Part shown: positions 20,198 through 30,356 of the stretch, piece after piece
Layout of the letters: the number at the start of each line of letters is the position of its first letter
How positions within the stretch are numbered: the stretch's first letter is position 1
DNA from: Mannheimia bovis
Lineage (GTDB): Bacteria > Pseudomonadota > Gammaproteobacteria > Enterobacterales > Pasteurellaceae
Reading direction: 5' to 3'
DNA length: 64,000 nucleotides
Assembly (NCBI RefSeq): GCF_014541205.1
Contig: NZ_CP061280.1
Location: forward strand, 1,814,798 to 1,878,797
Translations under genes and position numbers: made by a program
The notes under the pieces: model-generated
Told to the model about the DNA's origin: nothing
Database searches by the model: none
The model's input: the letters and a program-made list of their open reading frames with translations, nothing else

Positions 20198-22396
20198 TTA
20201 ATTTGAAAGCCGTTTTGCCTCAATCACATCATCTAATTGCGATACTCTTGCCAGCAATTTATTTAAGATAGCAACATTATTGAGCTGAATTTCCATATCA
20301 ATGGTTGCAAGGCTTCGTTTGATGTCAGTTCGGCTGGAAACGCCTAACACGTTTACTTTTTCATTCGCCATAATCGCACTCACATCTCGTAATAAACCGT
20401 TGCGGTCATTCGCAATCACACGAATAGTCAAACTCAAGCCTGAAACATAACCTTCGCCCCAATCTGCTTCCACAACACGTTCCGGATTTGCATTTAGCAA
20501 TTCGTGTAATTGCTCACAATCCGCACGATGGATAGAAATCCCACGCCCTTGCGTGATATAGCCTAAAATGTCATCGCCCGGAATCGGCTGGCAACAACGA
20601 GCAATGGAGTGCATTAAATTTCCCACTCCCTCAACAACCACATAACCTTTGCTTGGTTTTGGCTGGTTGTTGTTTTTATTAACCTGTTTGAGCACCGCTT
20701 CATCTTCTTGTTCAGCCGTTGGTTTAATTAATTTTGATTGCAAATAGTGCATTAGCTGATGCAGACGAATATCGCCCCCACCAATACCTGCATATAAATC
20801 ATCAAATTGTTTTAAATTATAGCGAGGCAGTGCGTACTCTTCGATTTGTCTGAGCGTGAAGCCAAATTTATCCATTTCAGCTTCAAGGGCTTCTTTACCA
20901 ATCGGGATATTCTTTTCACGATCTAATTTTTTAAACCACGCAATAATTTTTGAGCGTGCTTTGCTGGTATTAACGAACCCGGCATTCGGATTGAGCCAAT
21001 CTCGGCTTGGGTTTGGCTCTTTTTGCGTGATAATTTCGACCTGATCGCCCATCTGTAAATGGTAAGTAAAGGGCACAATTCGTCCCGCTACTTTTGCTCC
21101 AATACAACGATGCCCGATTTCGCTATGAATAGCGTAAGCAAAATCCAGCGGTGTGGCTTTTTGTGGTAGATCGATTACCTCACCTCTTGGCGTAAAGACA
21201 TAAACACGGTCATCAAAAATTTGTGTCCGCATTTCTGCCACCATATCGCCAGAATCGGCAAGATCGTTTTGCCACTCAAGCAATTTCCGTAGCCACACAA
21301 TTTTTTCTTCGTAGCCTGAACGCCCTGCGGTTGCTCCTTCTTTGTATTTCCAGTGAGCCGCCACGCCAAGCTCCGCATCATCGTGCATTTTTTGGGTGCG
21401 AATTTGTACCTCAATAGTTTTATCCCCTTCACCTAAAACAACGGTATGTAGTGATTGATAACCGTTTGGTTTCGGGTTGGCAATATAATCATCAAAATGT
21501 TCCGGCAAGTGAGTATATTTGGTATGGATAATACTCAATGCGGTATAGCAATCTTCTAAAGTTGGTACAATCACTCGTACTGCTCGCACATCAAAAAGCT
21601 GATTGAATTTCAAACGCTTTTTCTGCATTTTTTTCCAAATGCTGTAGATATGTTTCGGGCGACCATAAATTTGTACATTGTCGATTTCACCCGCTAAACA
21701 AGCGGTCAAATCTTCCACAAAATTTGCAATATAGCGTTCACGATCCACACGGCGTTCGCCTAAATCAAACTTCGCAATTTGGGTGTAAGAGACAGGGTGT
21801 AAAATGCGGAAACAGTAGTCTTCCAGCTCCCATTTAAGTTGTCCTATGCCTAAGCGGTTGGCAAGTGGTGCATAAACGTGGGAGCATTCTTTGGCAGCCA
21901 ATACCGTATCTTCCTCCGAGTGATGGCTGCTATCACGCAAATAAGCAATTCGTTCGGCAAGTTTGATAACTACACAACGGAAATCATCCACCATTGCCAG
22001 CAGCATACGGCGGATATTGTCGATTTGTAAATCAGACACATTGTGAGCAGAGAGCTGGCGGATATTTTCCATTTCCAGCACGCCTTTCACTAGGTTTTTG
22101 ATATGATTATTGAAATCTTCTTTTAACTGGACGAGATCGATAATATTGTGTTTCACCAGAGGAAACAGAAGAGCGGCAACCAGACTGTCATCGTCCATAT
22201 TTAAGCCGTGTAGCACTTCGACCATCTCAATACCATACCACATCAAACTATAATCGGTATCAAGCTTTTCTTGAGCATAATCCCAAGCGTGTTGAATGCG
22301 TTCAAATGTAACAGGAGACATATTCAGGCTCGTACACCAGCTTGCTAATTCAAAATTATTTGGATCAAGTTGGTGGGAATAACGAATTGCTACCAT
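20198..22396 (-). CDS. relA: (p)ppGpp synthetase RelA
   Basis: RelA makes (p)ppGpp on ribosomes stalled with uncharged tRNA. The 732-residue protein has an N-terminal hydrolase-like domain in which the metal-binding HD is replaced (ALLFPLVKHNII), so it is the synthetase-only RelA and not SpoT. The synthetase domain follows with FNQLFDVRAVRVIVPT and PNGYQSLHTVVLG, then TGS (VYVFTPRGEVIDLPQKATPLDFAYAIHSEIGH), a zinc-finger region (ARCCQPIPGDDILGYITQGRGISIHRADC) and a C-terminal ACT domain. It diverges from hemA across 259 bases. Confidence 0.95.
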   Translation of the reverse strand: MVAIRYSHQLDPNNFELASWCTSLNMSPVTFERIQHAWDYAQEKLDTDYSLMWYGIEMVEVLHGLNMDDDSLVAALLFPLVKHNIIDLVQLKEDFNNHIKNLVKGVLEMENIRQLSAHNVSDLQIDNIRRMLLAMVDDFRCVVIKLAERIAYLRDSSHHSEEDTVLAAKECSHVYAPLANRLGIGQLKWELEDYCFRILHPVSYTQIAKFDLGERRVDRERYIANFVEDLTACLAGEIDNVQIYGRPKHIYSIWKKMQKKRLKFNQLFDVRAVRVIVPTLEDCYTALSIIHTKYTHLPEHFDDYIANPKPNGYQSLHTVVLGEGDKTIEVQIRTQKMHDDAELGVAAHWKYKEGATAGRSGYEEKIVWLRKLLEWQNDLADSGDMVAEMRTQIFDDRVYVFTPRGEVIDLPQKATPLDFAYAIHSEIGHRCIGAKVAGRIVPFTYHLQMGDQVEIITQKEPNPSRDWLNPNAGFVNTSKARSKIIAWFKKLDREKNIPIGKEALEAEMDKFGFTLRQIEEYALPRYNLKQFDDLYAGIGGGDIRLHQLMHYLQSKLIKPTAEQEDEAVLKQVNKNNNQPKPSKGYVVVEGVGNLMHSIARCCQPIPGDDILGYITQGRGISIHRADCEQLHELLNANPERVVEADWGEGYVSGLSLTIRVIANDRNGLLRDVSAIMANEKVNVLGVSSRTDIKRSLATIDMEIQLNNVAILNKLLARVSQLDDVIEAKRLSN

Positions 22397-22550
22397 AAAG
22401 CCTCCTTGTAAATTTTCATCAAAATCAGACCGCTTGTTATCGCTTAATATGGAGTGTAATTATACGTCTAATTTCAGAAAAAATTTACCCTTTTTATAAA
22501 AATTTAGCATAGAGCTTACCACTTAAATTACTCCTTAAGAGGTAGTGATC

Positions 22551-22564
22551 TTGTGATAAATCAA
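22551..22564. promoter_or_regulatory. Possible FNR-like site upstream of hemA
   Basis: TTGTG-ATAA-ATCAA fits the FNR consensus TTGAT-N4-ATCAA at eight of ten positions, 92 bases before the hemA start in the relA-hemA divergent gap. The match is short and could be chance in AT-rich DNA. Confidence 0.25.
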
Positions 22565-22655
22565 ACCTATTAACACAATCATTTGCACGACTTCACGCTC
22601 TTGATTAAAATGACTGCGTTTTTATTTTTAAATTTTATCTTTTCTGTGGGAAACA

Positions 22656-23963
22656 ATGACAATTTTAGCTTTAGGGATTAATCATAAAACCGCTTCTGTG
22701 GGTTTAAGAGAGAAAGTCGCATTTGTTGATAACAAACGTGATCTCGCTCTTACTCAAATTCAAGAAAGCGGCTTAGCCGAAAGCGTTGTTATTCTTTCTA
22801 CCTGTAACCGCACCGAACTCTATTTCCACCAACCGAATATTTCTCCTCGTGAAGAGAGTGAAGAGAATATCCAGTGGCGTGAACAATGTTTCCACTGGTT
22901 TGCTCAAATTCATCAGCTTGATGAAAATGAACTGCGTGAATGCCTCTATTTCAAACAAAATTTAGAGGCAGCCAATCATTTAATGAATGTAGCGAGCGGT
23001 TTAGATTCTCTGATTTTAGGCGAGCCTCAAATTTTAGGGCAAGTTAAGCAAGCCTACCAATTTAGCGAAGAGTTTTATCAGCAACATCAACGGACAATTT
23101 CGACCAAACTGTCCCGTTTGTTCCAACGTACCTTTGCAACCGCAAAACGTGTTCGTTCTGAAACGGAAATCGGCAGCCAAGCGGTTTCAGTCGCTTATGC
23201 TGCTTGTGGCTTAGCCCGCCAAATTTTCGATAACTTCGGCAAATTGCGTTTCTTGCTGGTAGGAGCAGGCGAAACCATTGAATTAGTGGCACGTTATTTA
23301 ATTCAGCACGGTGCTAAAAATATTATGGTGGCAAACCGTACACATATCCGAGCGGAAATGCTGGCGGAAAAATTAAATGCCCCAATGCAAATTCTCTCAT
23401 TGAGTGCATTGCAATTAGGCTTAAATCAAGCCGATGTAGTCATTAGCTCAACAGGCAGCCCTGACACTCTGATTACCAAAGAGATGGTAAGCATCGCCCA
23501 AAAACAACGTCAATTTGACCCTTTGCTATTAATTGATATTGCCGTTCCTCGTGATATTGATGAAAAAGCAGGTGAATTAGATGGCGTTTACTCATATAGC
23601 GTTGATGATTTACAAAATATCATTCAACGTAATATGGCTCAACGTGAAGAAGCAGCAAAGCAAGCAGCTGAAATTGTAAAAGAAGAGAGTAAAGCCTTCT
23701 TTGAATGGTTAAAACAGCAGCAATCAAGCGATCTTATCAAACGCTATCGCCAAGATGCTGAACAAATCCGCCAAGAATTGTTAGAGAAAGCTCTCCAAGC
23801 GATAAATCAAGGGCAAGATAGCCAGCGTGTTTTGAGTGAATTAAGTTACAAACTAACAAACCAACTGCTCCACGCCCCAACCCAAGCATTGCAATCTATG
23901 GCAAAAAGTGGAAACTCAACTGGCTTACAAAGTTTTTCTAAAGCACTTAAGCTAGAAGAATAA
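22656..23963 (+). CDS. hemA: Glutamyl-tRNA reductase
   Basis: HemA reduces glutamyl-tRNA to glutamate-1-semialdehyde, the first committed step of tetrapyrrole synthesis. The 435-residue sequence begins [21 protein letters not shown], carries the catalytic Cys in [12 protein letters not shown], an NADPH-binding domain ([16 protein letters not shown]) and the C-terminal dimerisation helix. Length matches the family (E. coli 418, with a small insertion near residue 65-85). Transcribed alone toward der. Confidence 0.97.
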   Translation: MTILALGINHKTASVGLREKVAFVDNKRDLALTQIQESGLAESVVILSTCNRTELYFHQPNISPREESEENIQWREQCFHWFAQIHQLDENELRECLYFKQNLEAANHLMNVASGLDSLILGEPQILGQVKQAYQFSEEFYQQHQRTISTKLSRLFQRTFATAKRVRSETEIGSQAVSVAYAACGLARQIFDNFGKLRFLLVGAGETIELVARYLIQHGAKNIMVANRTHIRAEMLAEKLNAPMQILSLSALQLGLNQADVVISSTGSPDTLITKEMVSIAQKQRQFDPLLLIDIAVPRDIDEKAGELDGVYSYSVDDLQNIIQRNMAQREEAAKQAAEIVKEESKAFFEWLKQQQSSDLIKRYRQDAEQIRQELLEKALQAINQGQDSQRVLSELSYKLTNQLLHAPTQALQSMAKSGNSTGLQSFSKALKLEE

Positions 23964-24109
23964 TGTGTCTATAAATTGAATTTCGGACGTACCCAGTGCG
24001 TCTTACATATCCCCTATCCTTTCTTCTGATTTTAACTTTCCTCAAATTTCCGCTATAATAAGCCAATTTTTGCAACATATTGCAAATCACTGAATTTAGA
24101 GGATAAAAA

Positions 24110-25633
24110 ATGACTCCTGTTGTTGCCCTAGTTGGCAGACCAAACGTAGGTAAATCTACTTTATTTAACCGCTTAACCCGCACTCGTGATGCCTTAGTGG
24201 CAGATTTCCCGGGCTTAACCCGTGACCGTAAATATGGTCACGCCAATATTGGTGGCTACGATTTTATCGTGATTGATACCGGTGGCATTGACGGCACAGA
24301 AGAAGGCGTGGAAGAAAAAATGGCAGAACAATCACTATTGGCGATTGAAGAAGCTGATGTCGTGCTATTTTTAGTTGATGCCCGTGCCGGCTTGTTACCC
24401 GCAGATATTGGCATTGCACAATATCTACGCCAACGTGAAAAAACCACCGTAGTGGTAGCTAACAAAACAGACGGAATTGATGCCGACTCCCACTGTGCGG
24501 AGTTTTATCAACTCGGTTTAGGCGAAGTGGAACAAATCGCTGCCGCTCAAGGGCGTGGCGTAACACAACTTATCGAGCAGGTTTTAGCTCCACTTGGTGA
24601 ACAACTTAACGCCGATCAAGCGGTCATTTCTGACGAAAATGTTGCAAATGATGAAGAATCCGATGAATGGGATACAGATTTCGACTTCGACAATGAAGAA
24701 GACACCGCATTATTAGACGAAGCATTGGAAGAAGATGCTGAAGAGTCTATTGAAGATAAAAATATCAAAATTGCCATTGTCGGTAGACCAAACGTAGGTA
24801 AATCTACCCTAACTAACCGTATTTTAGGTGAAGAGCGTGTTGTCGTTTACGATATGCCGGGCACAACCCGTGACTCAATCTATATTCCAATGGAACGTGA
24901 TGGTCAGCAATATACCATTATCGACACCGCCGGTGTGCGTAAACGTGGCAAGGTCAATTTAGCGGTTGAAAAATTCTCGGTAATCAAAACCTTACAAGCA
25001 ATTCAAGATGCTAACGTGGTGCTTTTAACCATTGATGCCCGTGAAGGCATTTCAGACCAAGATTTATCACTACTCGGCTTTATTTTAAATGCCGGTCGCT
25101 CGTTAGTGATTGTGGTGAATAAGTGGGACGGCTTATCGCAAGATATTAAAGATCAAGTGAAGTCCGAATTAGATCGCCGTTTAGATTTTATTGACTTTGC
25201 CCGTGTCCATTTTATTTCTGCACTGCACGGTTCAGGGGTTGGCAATTTATTTGATTCTGTAAAAGAAGCCTACGCTTGTGCGACCCAAAAAACATCCACT
25301 TCAATGCTCACTCGTATTTTACGTATGGCAGCAGACGAACATCAACCACCATTGGTAAACGGTCGCCGTGTGAAATTGAAATATGCCCACCCGGGTGGAT
25401 ACAATCCGCCAATTATTGTGATCCACGGTAATCAGGTGGAAAAACTAGCGGATTCTTACAAACGCTATTTAAGCAACTATTTCCGTAAGAGTTTAAAAAT
25501 TATCGGCTCACCAATTCGTATTTTGTTCCAAGAAGGGAACAACCCGTTTGCCGGTAAGAAAAACAAACTGACACCAAACCAACTGCGTAAACGTAAACGT
25601 TTGATGAAGTTTATTAAGAAAAGTAAGAAATAA
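24110..25633 (+). CDS. der: Ribosome-assembly GTPase Der (EngA)
   Basis: Der is an essential tandem GTPase acting in 50S subunit assembly. The 507-residue protein has two G domains: the first P-loop is GRPNVGKST at residues 9-17, with NKTD as G4; the second is again GRPNVGKST near residue 225, with NKWD. An acidic linker (residues about 180-220, rich in Asp and Glu) separates them, and a KH-like domain ends in a basic tail ([15 protein letters not shown]). All nucleotide-binding elements are intact. It is followed by a GC-rich hairpin before hldE. Confidence 0.97.
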   Translation: MTPVVALVGRPNVGKSTLFNRLTRTRDALVADFPGLTRDRKYGHANIGGYDFIVIDTGGIDGTEEGVEEKMAEQSLLAIEEADVVLFLVDARAGLLPADIGIAQYLRQREKTTVVVANKTDGIDADSHCAEFYQLGLGEVEQIAAAQGRGVTQLIEQVLAPLGEQLNADQAVISDENVANDEESDEWDTDFDFDNEEDTALLDEALEEDAEESIEDKNIKIAIVGRPNVGKSTLTNRILGEERVVVYDMPGTTRDSIYIPMERDGQQYTIIDTAGVRKRGKVNLAVEKFSVIKTLQAIQDANVVLLTIDAREGISDQDLSLLGFILNAGRSLVIVVNKWDGLSQDIKDQVKSELDRRLDFIDFARVHFISALHGSGVGNLFDSVKEAYACATQKTSTSMLTRILRMAADEHQPPLVNGRRVKLKYAHPGGYNPPIIVIHGNQVEKLADSYKRYLSNYFRKSLKIIGSPIRILFQEGNNPFAGKKNKLTPNQLRKRKRLMKFIKKSKK

Positions 25634-25644
25634 TTAGATAAATC

Positions 25645-25683
25645 TCCCCCTCCCCTCTTTAGAAAAGAGGGGCTAGGGGAGGG
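25645..25683 (+). terminator. Pyrimidine/purine hairpin between der and hldE
   Basis: CCCCTCTTT pairs with AAAGAGGGG in an inner stem, and outer CTCCCC pairs with GGGGAG, giving a long imperfect hairpin 11 bases past der. It lacks a T tract because the hldE ribosome-binding site follows at once, so it may slow or fold around the hldE start instead of terminating. The C-rich and G-rich arms suggest another dispersed repeat type. Confidence 0.45.
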
Positions 25684-25695
25684 AGCAAGATAAAT

Positions 25696-27123
25696 ATGAT
25701 GATGCAATACTCTCCAAAATTTAATAATGCCAAAGTGCTTGTGCTTGGTGATGTGATGTTAGACCGTTACTGGTTTGGTGCAACGAATCGTATTTCGCCG
25801 GAAGCTCCTGTGCCGGTGGTAAAAGTACAAGATATTGAAGAACGTGCAGGCGGTGCAGCAAACGTAGCAATGAATATTGCAAGTCTTGGTGTGCCAGTTA
25901 CTCTTCACGGTTTAATTGGTCAAGATGATGCCGGAAGAGCGTTAGATAAATTACTTAATTCACACAATATCCAAAATCATTGTGTGGCAATTAATTCACA
26001 CCCAACGATTACAAAATTACGGATTTTATCTCGTCATCAACAACTATTACGCTTGGATTTTGAAGAAGGTTTCCACAATGTGGATTCCACTGCATTACTT
26101 GCAAAACTTTCGCAAGAAATTACCGCTTACGGAGCGTTAATCTTATCGGATTACGGTAAAGGTACGCTTGAGTCTGTGCAGAAAATGATCCAAATTGCCC
26201 GACAAGCAAATGTGCCTGTATTAATCGACCCTAAAGGGACTGATTTTGAGCGTTATCGTGGTGCAACATTACTCACGCCAAATATGTCGGAGTTTGAAGC
26301 TGTTGTTGGGCACTGTAAAGATGACGATGAAATTGTGTCTAAAGGCTTGAAAATGATTGCTGATTTTGAGCTTTCAGCCTTGCTAGTTACTCGCTCAGAA
26401 AAAGGAATGACGTTACTTCGTCCAAATCAAGAGCCTTATCACTTACCAACTCAAGCAAAAGAAGTTTATGATGTAACAGGTGCGGGTGATACCGTAATTA
26501 GCGTATTAGCTACAGCGATTGCTGATGGTAGAGCTTACGAAGAAGCTTGTTATTTAGCCAATGCAGCAGCTGGTGTTGTGGTTGGCAAACTTGGCACATC
26601 AACCGTTAGCCCTGTTGAGTTAGAAAATGCCATTCATCAACGAGCCACGACAGGCTTTGGTGTAGTCTCCGAAGAAGAGCTAAAAGCTATTGTGTTAGAG
26701 GCAAAAAAACGTGGTGAGAAAATTGTAATGACAAACGGTTGTTTTGATATTCTCCACCCGGGGCACGTTTCTTATTTAGAAAATGCACGCAAATTAGGCG
26801 ACCGCTTAATTGTGGCAGTAAATACCGACAATTCAGTTAAACGCTTGAAAGGCGAAGCTCGCCCAATTAATGATTTAGATGCCCGTATGGCTGTATTAGC
26901 CGGCTTAGCGTCTGTGGATTGGGTAGTGCCTTTTGATGAAGATACACCACAACGTTTAATTGGTGAAATCTTGCCTGATTTATTAGTAAAAGGTGGCGAT
27001 TATAAACCTGAAGAAATCGCAGGTAGCCAAGAAGTATGGGCAAACGGTGGAGATGTTCGAGTACTAAACTTTGAAAACGGTTGTTCTACAACGAATGTGA
27101 TTAAGAAAATTCAATCATTATAG
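25696..27123 (+). CDS. hldE: Bifunctional heptose-7-phosphate kinase/heptose-1-phosphate adenylyltransferase
   Basis: HldE performs the kinase and ADP-transfer steps of ADP-heptose synthesis for LPS. Residues 1 to about 320 form a PfkB-type kinase ([13 protein letters not shown], and the catalytic [12 protein letters not shown]), and from about residue 345 a cytidylyltransferase-like domain follows with [16 protein letters not shown]. Total length of 475 equals E. coli. Three ATG codons lie in a row at 25696-25704; the GGGAGC upstream fits the first. Together with gmhB in this window, the kinase, phosphatase and adenylyltransferase steps are covered. Confidence 0.97.
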   Translation: MMMQYSPKFNNAKVLVLGDVMLDRYWFGATNRISPEAPVPVVKVQDIEERAGGAANVAMNIASLGVPVTLHGLIGQDDAGRALDKLLNSHNIQNHCVAINSHPTITKLRILSRHQQLLRLDFEEGFHNVDSTALLAKLSQEITAYGALILSDYGKGTLESVQKMIQIARQANVPVLIDPKGTDFERYRGATLLTPNMSEFEAVVGHCKDDDEIVSKGLKMIADFELSALLVTRSEKGMTLLRPNQEPYHLPTQAKEVYDVTGAGDTVISVLATAIADGRAYEEACYLANAAAGVVVGKLGTSTVSPVELENAIHQRATTGFGVVSEEELKAIVLEAKKRGEKIVMTNGCFDILHPGHVSYLENARKLGDRLIVAVNTDNSVKRLKGEARPINDLDARMAVLAGLASVDWVVPFDEDTPQRLIGEILPDLLVKGGDYKPEEIAGSQEVWANGGDVRVLNFENGCSTTNVIKKIQSL

Positions 27124-27127
27124 TGCT

Positions 27128-27676
27128 ATGGAAAAAATCATTATTGATACAGAGCAATTTCAGCGGATTATTTCTCGTATTTCCCATCAAATTATTGAAA
27201 AGCACGGGGATTTACAAGATGTCGTGATTGTTGGTATTAAACGCCGTGGGGCTGAAATTGCAGAACTTATTCAAAAGCGAATTGAAGAATTAGCACAAAT
27301 CCAATTGCCTAATATGGAATTGGATATTACGTTCTATCGTGATGATTTGGATTTAATCTATCAAGATCCTGTATTTACCGGAGCAGAAAATCAACTCAAT
27401 CTTAACAATAAAAAAGTGATTTTGGTTGATGATGTACTGTTTACGGGTAGAACTATTCGTGCCGCCTTAGATGCATTGCTTGATTTTGGCAGAGCTGCCA
27501 GAATTGAATTGGTTATTTTAGTAGATCGTGGTCATCGAGAATTGCCAATTCGAGCTGATTATGTAGGAAAAAATATCCCTACTGCAAAAAATGAGCAAAT
27601 TCAGGTAAAAACCTTCTCTTATGATGGCATCAATCAAGTGGTCTTAGTTCCTGCAACGGATAAAGAAAGTACTTAA
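27128..27676 (+). CDS. pyrR: PyrR-type uracil phosphoribosyltransferase / pyr regulator
   Basis: The 182-residue protein is PyrR: MDLTFYRDD-like DITFYRDDL, the PRPP-binding loop VILVDDVLFTGRTIRAALDAL and the RGHRELPIRADYVGKNIPT region are all characteristic. In Gram-positive bacteria PyrR binds pyr mRNA to cause attenuation; in Gram-negatives its regulatory role is less clear, and it may act only as a uracil phosphoribosyltransferase. It begins 4 bases after hldE with no good Shine-Dalgarno, implying translational coupling. A true upp gene lies 2 kb away (29704-30333). Confidence 0.92.
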   Translation: MEKIIIDTEQFQRIISRISHQIIEKHGDLQDVVIVGIKRRGAEIAELIQKRIEELAQIQLPNMELDITFYRDDLDLIYQDPVFTGAENQLNLNNKKVILVDDVLFTGRTIRAALDALLDFGRAARIELVILVDRGHRELPIRADYVGKNIPTAKNEQIQVKTFSYDGINQVVLVPATDKEST

Positions 27677-27683
27677 TTTAAGT

Positions 27684-27710
27684 GAACCTTTTCGATAAAC
27701 TTATCTCTAA
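27684..27710 (+). promoter_or_regulatory. Sigma-E-type promoter of surA
   Basis: GAACCT at 27684-27689 and TCTAA at 27706-27710 are separated by 16 bases, closely matching the sigma-E pattern GAACTT-N16-TCTGA/TCTAA. It lies 41 bases before the surA ATG. surA is a sigma-E target in E. coli, so the site is biologically sensible. Confidence 0.7.
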
Positions 27711-27751
27711 GGAAAAGATTACTTATTATCTCCATTAGGATTGTTATAAAA

Positions 27752-28696
27752 ATGAAATTAGTAAAATCATTGTTTGCTGTTGCGATTGCAACAATAAGTC
27801 TTACCCAAACTGCTCACGCTTTTGAAGAACGTGTAGTTGCGTTAGTAAACGATACCCCTGTAATGCAAAGCCAAGTTCAGCGTATACTTGGCAAGAAAAA
27901 AGTAACAGAAGCCTCTCATCGTGCAGCCGTCGATCAAGTTATTGACGATATGCTTGTACAACAAGCAATGAAAGAGGCTAATGTAAAAATCAGCCCGGCA
28001 GCAGTAAACCAAGCGGTTGAAAATGTGGCTATCCAGAATGGTATTACCTACGGTCAATTATTAGATGCGTTAGATTATCAAGGTATTACTTTAGAACAAT
28101 TTAAACGCAATATTGCTCAACAAATGGCAATGGAGCAGGTTCGCCATATCAGCATTGGAAAAACCATTCAAGTTGCTCCTCAACAAGTTCAAGCATTAGC
28201 AAACGAATTAATGGCGAAAGATAAAGCAGCGGGTAAATTAAAAACGGTAGTTGGCAAAGAACATCGTGTGAGCCATATTTTGTTAAAAACAAACCCAATT
28301 TTAAACGATGCTCAAGCCAAAGCGAAATTAAATAGCTTAATTGCCGATATTAACTCTGGCAAAACAACTTTTGAAGAAGCAGCAAAAGCGAATTCTATGG
28401 ATTACGCATCGGGTGCAGACGGTGGTGATTTAGGCTTTAACTTCTTAGAGATCTACGATCCTGCCTTTGCAAAAGTAGCCTCTAAGATGAAAACAAATCA
28501 AATTTCTGTACCATTTAAATCACAATTCGGTTGGCATATTCTAAAAGTAACCGATATTCGTGATGGCGACAGAACTGAAGATGCTTACCACCAACGAGCT
28601 TATCAGCAACTTGTGAACAAACAAGCAGAAGAAGCCTCGAAAGATTGGATTAAAGCATTAAGAAAAACCGCAAATATCCAATATGTTGATCAATAA
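27752..28696 (+). CDS. surA: Periplasmic chaperone/peptidyl-prolyl isomerase SurA (single-parvulin form)
   Basis: SurA escorts outer-membrane proteins across the periplasm. The 314-residue precursor has a signal peptide cleaved after AHA near residue 23, a SurA N-terminal domain (EERVVALVNDTPVMQSQVQRIL) and one parvulin domain (EHRVSHILLKTNP to FKSQFGWHILKVTDIR). E. coli SurA has 428 residues and two parvulin domains; the shorter single-domain form is usual in Pasteurellaceae. It has its own sigma-E-type promoter and a terminator before rsmA, so it is separable from pyrR. Confidence 0.92.
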   Translation: MKLVKSLFAVAIATISLTQTAHAFEERVVALVNDTPVMQSQVQRILGKKKVTEASHRAAVDQVIDDMLVQQAMKEANVKISPAAVNQAVENVAIQNGITYGQLLDALDYQGITLEQFKRNIAQQMAMEQVRHISIGKTIQVAPQQVQALANELMAKDKAAGKLKTVVGKEHRVSHILLKTNPILNDAQAKAKLNSLIADINSGKTTFEEAAKANSMDYASGADGGDLGFNFLEIYDPAFAKVASKMKTNQISVPFKSQFGWHILKVTDIRDGDRTEDAYHQRAYQQLVNKQAEEASKDWIKALRKTANIQYVDQ

Positions 28697-28708
28697 TTAA
28701 AAAATAAC

Positions 28709-28733
28709 AAGAACCTCGCCTAGCGGGGTTCTT
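28709..28733 (+). terminator. Terminator after surA
   Basis: AAGAACCTCGC pairs with GCGGGGTTCTT (one G-U) around a 3-base loop, followed by TTCTTATTT. It sits 12 bases past surA and 24 bases before rsmA, so rsmA expression depends on read-through or on an overlapping promoter. Confidence 0.8.
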
Positions 28734-28756
28734 TTCTTATTTCAAAAGGGATAATA

Positions 28757-29623
28757 ATGAGTTCACAAAATTCAAAAAAACATTTAGGTCATACCGCCCG
28801 TAAACGTTTCGGGCAAAACTTTTTACACGATATGAATGTCATTCACGGCATTGTGTCAGCAATTAATCCGAAAAAAGACGAATTTTTATTAGAAATTGGT
28901 CCGGGTTTAGCGGCATTAACAGAGCCAGTTGCAGAATTAGTTGATAAACTCACTGTAGTGGAAATTGACCGTGATTTGGCTGAACGTTTACGCCACCACC
29001 CATTTTTAAGTCAAAAATTGACGATTATTGAGCAAGATGCGTTACGTTTTAACTTCCGTGAATATTTTGAAAGCCAAAATTTAGGAAAAGATTCTGTTCG
29101 TGTGTTCGGTAACTTGCCTTACAACATCTCTACGCCATTAATTTTCCACTTATTGACGTTCCACGATCTGATTAAAGATATGCACTTTATGCTGCAAAAA
29201 GAAGTAGTAAAACGTTTATGTGCCGCTCCAAACAGCAAGGCATACGGCAGATTAACCATTATGGCTCAATATTACTGTCAAGTAATTCCTGTGCTTGAAG
29301 TACCGCCGACGGCATTTAAACCTGCACCGAAAGTGGATTCAGCCGTTGTACGCTTAATGCCTTACAATCAACTGCCGTATCCTGCTAAAGATGTTTATTG
29401 GCTCAACCGTGTAACCACACAAGCCTTTAGCCAACGTCGCAAAACATTACGCAATGCCCTCTCTACTCTCTTTAGTGCAGAACAGTTAGAAGCATTAGGT
29501 ATTGATTTAACTGCTCGTGCAGAGAATCTCACCATTGCCGACTATGTTCGTTTGGCTAACTGGTTATATGAAAATCCACCGGCTATTGATACATCAGAAG
29601 AATTAGTTGATGAAGATTATTAA
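28757..29623 (+). CDS. rsmA: 16S rRNA dimethyladenosine transferase RsmA (KsgA)
   Basis: RsmA dimethylates two adjacent adenosines in the 3' hairpin of 16S rRNA late in 30S assembly. The 288-residue protein begins its core with [12 protein letters not shown], has the SAM motif [17 protein letters not shown] and the catalytic [15 protein letters not shown] (NLPY) motif, then [14 protein letters not shown]. Length is slightly above E. coli (273) because of an acidic C-terminal tail ([15 protein letters not shown]). The surA-rsmA order without pdxA between differs from E. coli. Confidence 0.97.
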   Translation: MSSQNSKKHLGHTARKRFGQNFLHDMNVIHGIVSAINPKKDEFLLEIGPGLAALTEPVAELVDKLTVVEIDRDLAERLRHHPFLSQKLTIIEQDALRFNFREYFESQNLGKDSVRVFGNLPYNISTPLIFHLLTFHDLIKDMHFMLQKEVVKRLCAAPNSKAYGRLTIMAQYYCQVIPVLEVPPTAFKPAPKVDSAVVRLMPYNQLPYPAKDVYWLNRVTTQAFSQRRKTLRNALSTLFSAEQLEALGIDLTARAENLTIADYVRLANWLYENPPAIDTSEELVDEDY

Positions 29624-29634
29624 AAAGTAAAACA

Positions 29635-29681
29635 ACAAGCGGTCATATTTGGTAAAAAATTTACAAAATATGGCCGCTTGT
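29635..29681. terminator. Inverted uptake-sequence terminator between rsmA and upp
   Basis: ACAAGCGGTCATATTT pairs with AAATATGGCCGCTTGT (one mismatch) across a 15-base loop, between converging rsmA and upp; TATTTTAT follows on the plus strand and TTGTTTTAC on the minus strand. Confidence 0.75.
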
Positions 29682-29703
29682 ATTTTATATGGAAACTTAA
29701 AAA

Positions 29704-30333
29704 CTATTTTGTACCGAAAATTTTATCACCGGCATCGCCTAAGCCTGGAATGATATATCCTTTCTCGTTTAAGTGGCTATCAATTGATGCAGTGTAGAGT
29801 TCCACATCAGGGTGTGCTTCTTCCAGCACTTTAATCCCTTCTGGGGCAGCAACTAATACTAATACTTTGATGTGTTTACAGCCTGCTTTTTTCAGTAGAT
29901 CAATAGTTGCAACCATTGAACCGCCTGTTGCTAACATTGGGTCTGTGATAATGGCTAAACGTTCAGCGACGTCGTTCGCTAATTTTGAAAAATACGGAAC
30001 AGGTTTTAGAGTTTCTTCATCACGGTAAATCCCAACTACACTAATTCTGGCACTTGGAATATGCTCCAAAACGCCGTCCATCATACCCAAACCTGCACGC
30101 AAAATTGGTACGACGGTCACTTTTTTGCCTTTAATTCGCTCAACTGAAATTTTATTACCACTCCAGCCATTAATTTCGACATTTTCCATTTCTAAATCTT
30201 TGGTTGCTTCGTAAGTTAAAAGACTGCCAATTTCGTTGGCTAACTCACGGAAATCTTTTGTGCTGATTTCCGCCTCACGCATTAAACCTAATTTATGTTT
30301 TACCAGTGGGTGTTTTACTTCAACAATTTTCAT
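29704..30333 (-). CDS. upp: Uracil phosphoribosyltransferase
   Basis: Upp salvages uracil to UMP with PRPP. The 209-residue protein has the family motifs [20 protein letters not shown], the PRPP loop [19 protein letters not shown] and the uracil-binding C-terminal [17 protein letters not shown]. Length is close to E. coli (208). It lies 23 bases after fadD and may share the rseB-rseC-fadD transcript, though a separate promoter inside fadD cannot be excluded. No uraA permease gene is adjacent. Confidence 0.97.
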   Translation of the reverse strand: MKIVEVKHPLVKHKLGLMREAEISTKDFRELANEIGSLLTYEATKDLEMENVEINGWSGNKISVERIKGKKVTVVPILRAGLGMMDGVLEHIPSARISVVGIYRDEETLKPVPYFSKLANDVAERLAIITDPMLATGGSMVATIDLLKKAGCKHIKVLVLVAAPEGIKVLEEAHPDVELYTASIDSHLNEKGYIIPGLGDAGDKIFGTK

Positions 30334-30356
30334 TGTAAGCTCCTTAATTAAATAAT

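Noticed and set aside
25645-25683. Insertion sequence ends between der and hldE
   Set aside because: The long C/G-rich arms look like terminal repeats, but they form one short hairpin with no transposase or target duplication.
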